A stretch of 20,673 nt of DNA from assembly GCF_022376445.1 (NCBI RefSeq), contig NW_025955562.1, forward strand, positions 1 through 20,673, read 5' to 3'. The translations under genes and the position numbers were made by a program. This document shows positions 18,483 through 20,673 of the stretch, in pieces. This DNA comes from Fomitopsis serialis. Lineage: Eukaryota; Basidiomycota; Agaricomycetes; Polyporales; Fomitopsidaceae. The notes beneath the pieces were generated by a model. It saw only the letters and a list, made by a program, of their open reading frames with translations, had not been told where the DNA came from and made no database searches. Numbering within the stretch: the first letter of the stretch is position 1; every line of letters starts with the position of its first letter.

Positions 18483-20673
18483 ATGGTCTCTTCGCAGCCG
18501 CCATCCATCTCCAGGCCTACTGTGTCGTACGCCGACCGCGCAAAGGGCCTGCAAGTCGCAAGGGCAAAGAATGGTCCCACTATTCCACGGCCTCCTCAGC
18601 CGCCAAGTTCGGCGAGCAGTACATCTGGAACCACCGCAAGCACGAACATGATCGCCTCCAAACCAACACCGCTCCCGAGTGTAGAGACTCCTACGCCATC
18701 CGCCACCCATCCGAGCTCGAGCTCACATCCACTTCCTGCGCCGGCTACAACCATCATGAACGGTGACGTAAAATTACCCTCTGCTGACTCGCCGCGCTCG
18801 GCACCGCAGGACGAGGTAGCATCCACATCTAGTCCTGCGCAAAAACTTGCGCCTCCTCCAACGAATGTTTGGAACCGCCGCATGGAACAAATGGCACAAA
18901 CCGGGCGAAATCTGGTCAGGCCTCCTCGCAGCCGCCACGGCCCCCACCCAGTCCTCAGAACCCTTCTCCCAGTCCCCAAAATACTCACCAGGCTGCGGCT
19001 TCTTCAGGTTCCACGCTACAGAATGTTACAAATAACGCACAGGCGCCGCCGGTGATTGTGGCGAACGGCACGAACAACGGTCACAGGCAGCATCAGGGTG
19101 ACGCGTTCGTCGTGCGACCACGGACGCGCGTCCCTCTCGTGGACGACGTTGAGAGCTGGCCGGAGGTGGGGAAAGCCGTGAGTAGCGGGAGTGGGCAGTC
19201 TGACCCAGATCATAGTGCGAAGGGGCAAGAGAAGGGAGACACAGAGGGCGAGCATACATCCGCGCCGACACGGAAGAGTGCGTCTCTCATCTTTCAGAAC
19301 GTTGTCCGCCCCTCAGTCCACGACCGCTTCCCTTTCGCGCTGTGAGGTATTGTGCGGACGTTACTGCGCATCGATACTGACGGCGGACCGCGCTGTTCTT
19401 CGTAGGTGAGAAGCCAAAATGGGTACCTATCCCGGCTACCGAGCTGCAGGCTGCGCACGATGCGCAACAACGCGCACAGAATATACGCAATCGCTCTTCG
19501 CAACATCTCAACGCGCACCCGCGATCTTCGAACCAAGGTTCCAGCTCGGCATCAGGGTCAGGGCCAGGCTCTCAAGGGCAGAGTCGAACGCAGTCTGTCG
19601 CAGGAGGGGCGCGCCAGTCCGCGTCGGGCTCGCATGCAGGTTCTGTCTCGCAATCGCAGACGCAGAGCAGGACGGGCAGCACACAGTCGAGCCCGCCTGG
19701 TGCATTCGCCCGTGGCGGGCGGCGCCTGCCGGAGGAAAGCATGACGTACCCGGCAGGCGCGAGTCGCAGCATCAGCATGCGTTCGTCGCGAACAGGCTCG
19801 CCCCAGACCTTCCACCCTACGCTCCCGCCCCCGCCTGAAGCCGTCGCCAGCACGTTGGGCTACCGCGGGATCCCGCCCAGCCTGGGGAGACGAGGGTCCG
19901 GTCAAGGCGAGCAAGACCAGACAGGAATTCCTCCGTATTACGTGCCCATGCCGCCGAGATCTTATCACTCGCCCCATCCGTCCGACTCGCCTGCTCACCC
20001 ACCATACGCGCTGCCCCGATCGCTCCTGTACCAACATTGTATTCTACGCCTGGGCTCCAGCCGCCGCAGTCGGTGCCTTTCTCCGGGACGCCGCCCTATC
20101 CGATGTATTCGCCATACGGCTATCCGTACCCACCGTATATGTTTTGGCAACCTGGCACGTCGCCAGTTGCCCCTGAGGGCGTTCCACCACCCATGATGCT
20201 TGGTCGGCCGCCTCTGTCCGGAGAGAACGAGAGTACGGCATTGTATCGCGAGCCTGGGTTCGTGCTTCCACCTCCTGCATCGTACGTGCGCCCGGCGGAC
20301 CAGCAACCACAGGCGAGTCAGGCAGGGAGCAGAGGTCAGCGCGGCGCCGGTGGAGAGGGCAGGAGGACACGGGAGTTGAGCTTTGGGACCATAGATGCGG
20401 AGGTTGAGGCCGGTCAGCCTGATGAGGAGTTGGGCGTGTTAGGGCTTCGCTTGACCAGCGAGGAACCGCAGGATGGCGACAACCAGCCAAGCCAACACCA
20501 CCATTTGCTATAGGCGTCGCCCCAGGTGAGACGGGACCTGCGCGCATACGATCGCGTACCCATTCCAAAGGCCGTACGCTCGTGTCGGTGATGCCATTCC
20601 TGCGGTCGCAAGGATCCGTGTCGGGACACTCGGATCCACCGGCTCGCCAGGAGAGGCCGCCCCTGGTGAGCGG
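18483..20673 (+). CDS. La-related RNA-binding protein (LARP1/Sro9-like), N-terminal part, frame-broken
   Basis: Proteins of this type carry a C-terminal La motif and bind mRNA or poly-A in the cytoplasm to affect translation. Only the long, disordered N-terminal region is in the window; the La motif would lie right of the edge, so the call is tentative. Landmarks: TVSYADRAKGLQ near the start, PPPTNVWNRRMEQMAQ, RVPLVDDVESWPEVGKA, SEKPKWVPIPATELQAA after a 128-nt intron (19278-19405), many SQ/SG/PP repeats, the YPMYSPYGYPYPPYMFWQPG stretch and AIGVAPGETGPARIRSRTHS. These segments lie in different frames: a change near 18901 (ACAAACCGGG), another near 20008-20016, and a third near 20487-20491 where an in-frame TAG would otherwise stop translation. 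Each looks like one missing base. Short introns could in principle replace the first (18918-18994, weak donor GTCAGG) and third (20436-20491, donor GTGTTA). So this is either a decaying gene or an assembly with indel errors. Confidence 0.75.

Overview
The window is nuclear DNA of a filamentous basidiomycete, most likely an Agaricomycete (a polypore is an inference). Genes are densely interrupted by introns of about 46-77 nt with GT-AG ends and CTNAC-like branch sites. The spliced products resemble mushroom-forming-fungus families, including a DUF6534 seven-helix protein and a GPI-type GH16. All exon models were assembled by eye from open frames, splice consensus and family motifs.

Left third (1-5234), all genes on the minus strand: the 5' part of MSH2 (mismatch repair) runs off the left edge, with three MCB-type ACGCGT boxes just upstream of it. 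Two PMP3/UPF0057-family membrane proteolipid genes follow, at 2207-2639 and 4697-5234. Their exon-intron layout is nearly identical, so they are paralogues. Between them lie a 105-bp inverted repeat pair and a short tandem duplication, together resembling remains of a small mobile element.

Middle (6342-12046): a secreted pectin methylesterase (CE8, plus strand), then a 17-exon DUF6534 membrane protein (plus strand) containing micro-exons of 12, 16 and 18 nt. A small mitochondrial ATP synthase subunit k-like gene (minus strand) is convergent with it. A lox-like hairpin lies in the spacer after the pectinesterase.

Right third (13764-20673): a secreted, probably GPI-anchored GH16 endo-beta-glucanase (plus strand), a convergent SDR-family oxidoreductase (minus strand), and a divergent La-related protein (LARP1/Sro9-like, plus strand) that runs off the right edge. 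The SDR gene has a problem at its catalytic-serine segment. The La-related gene changes frame three times in the same sense, as if single bases were missing, so this end is either decayed or carries indel errors.

The genes do not form an obvious operon-like or biosynthetic system. They are unrelated housekeeping (MSH2, ATP19-like, LARP), membrane (PMP3-like, DUF6534) and wall or plant-polysaccharide-active (CE8, GH16) genes separated by 0.4-2.1 kb spacers. I found no rRNA, tRNA, CRISPR array or intact transposase, and no clearly new biological system.
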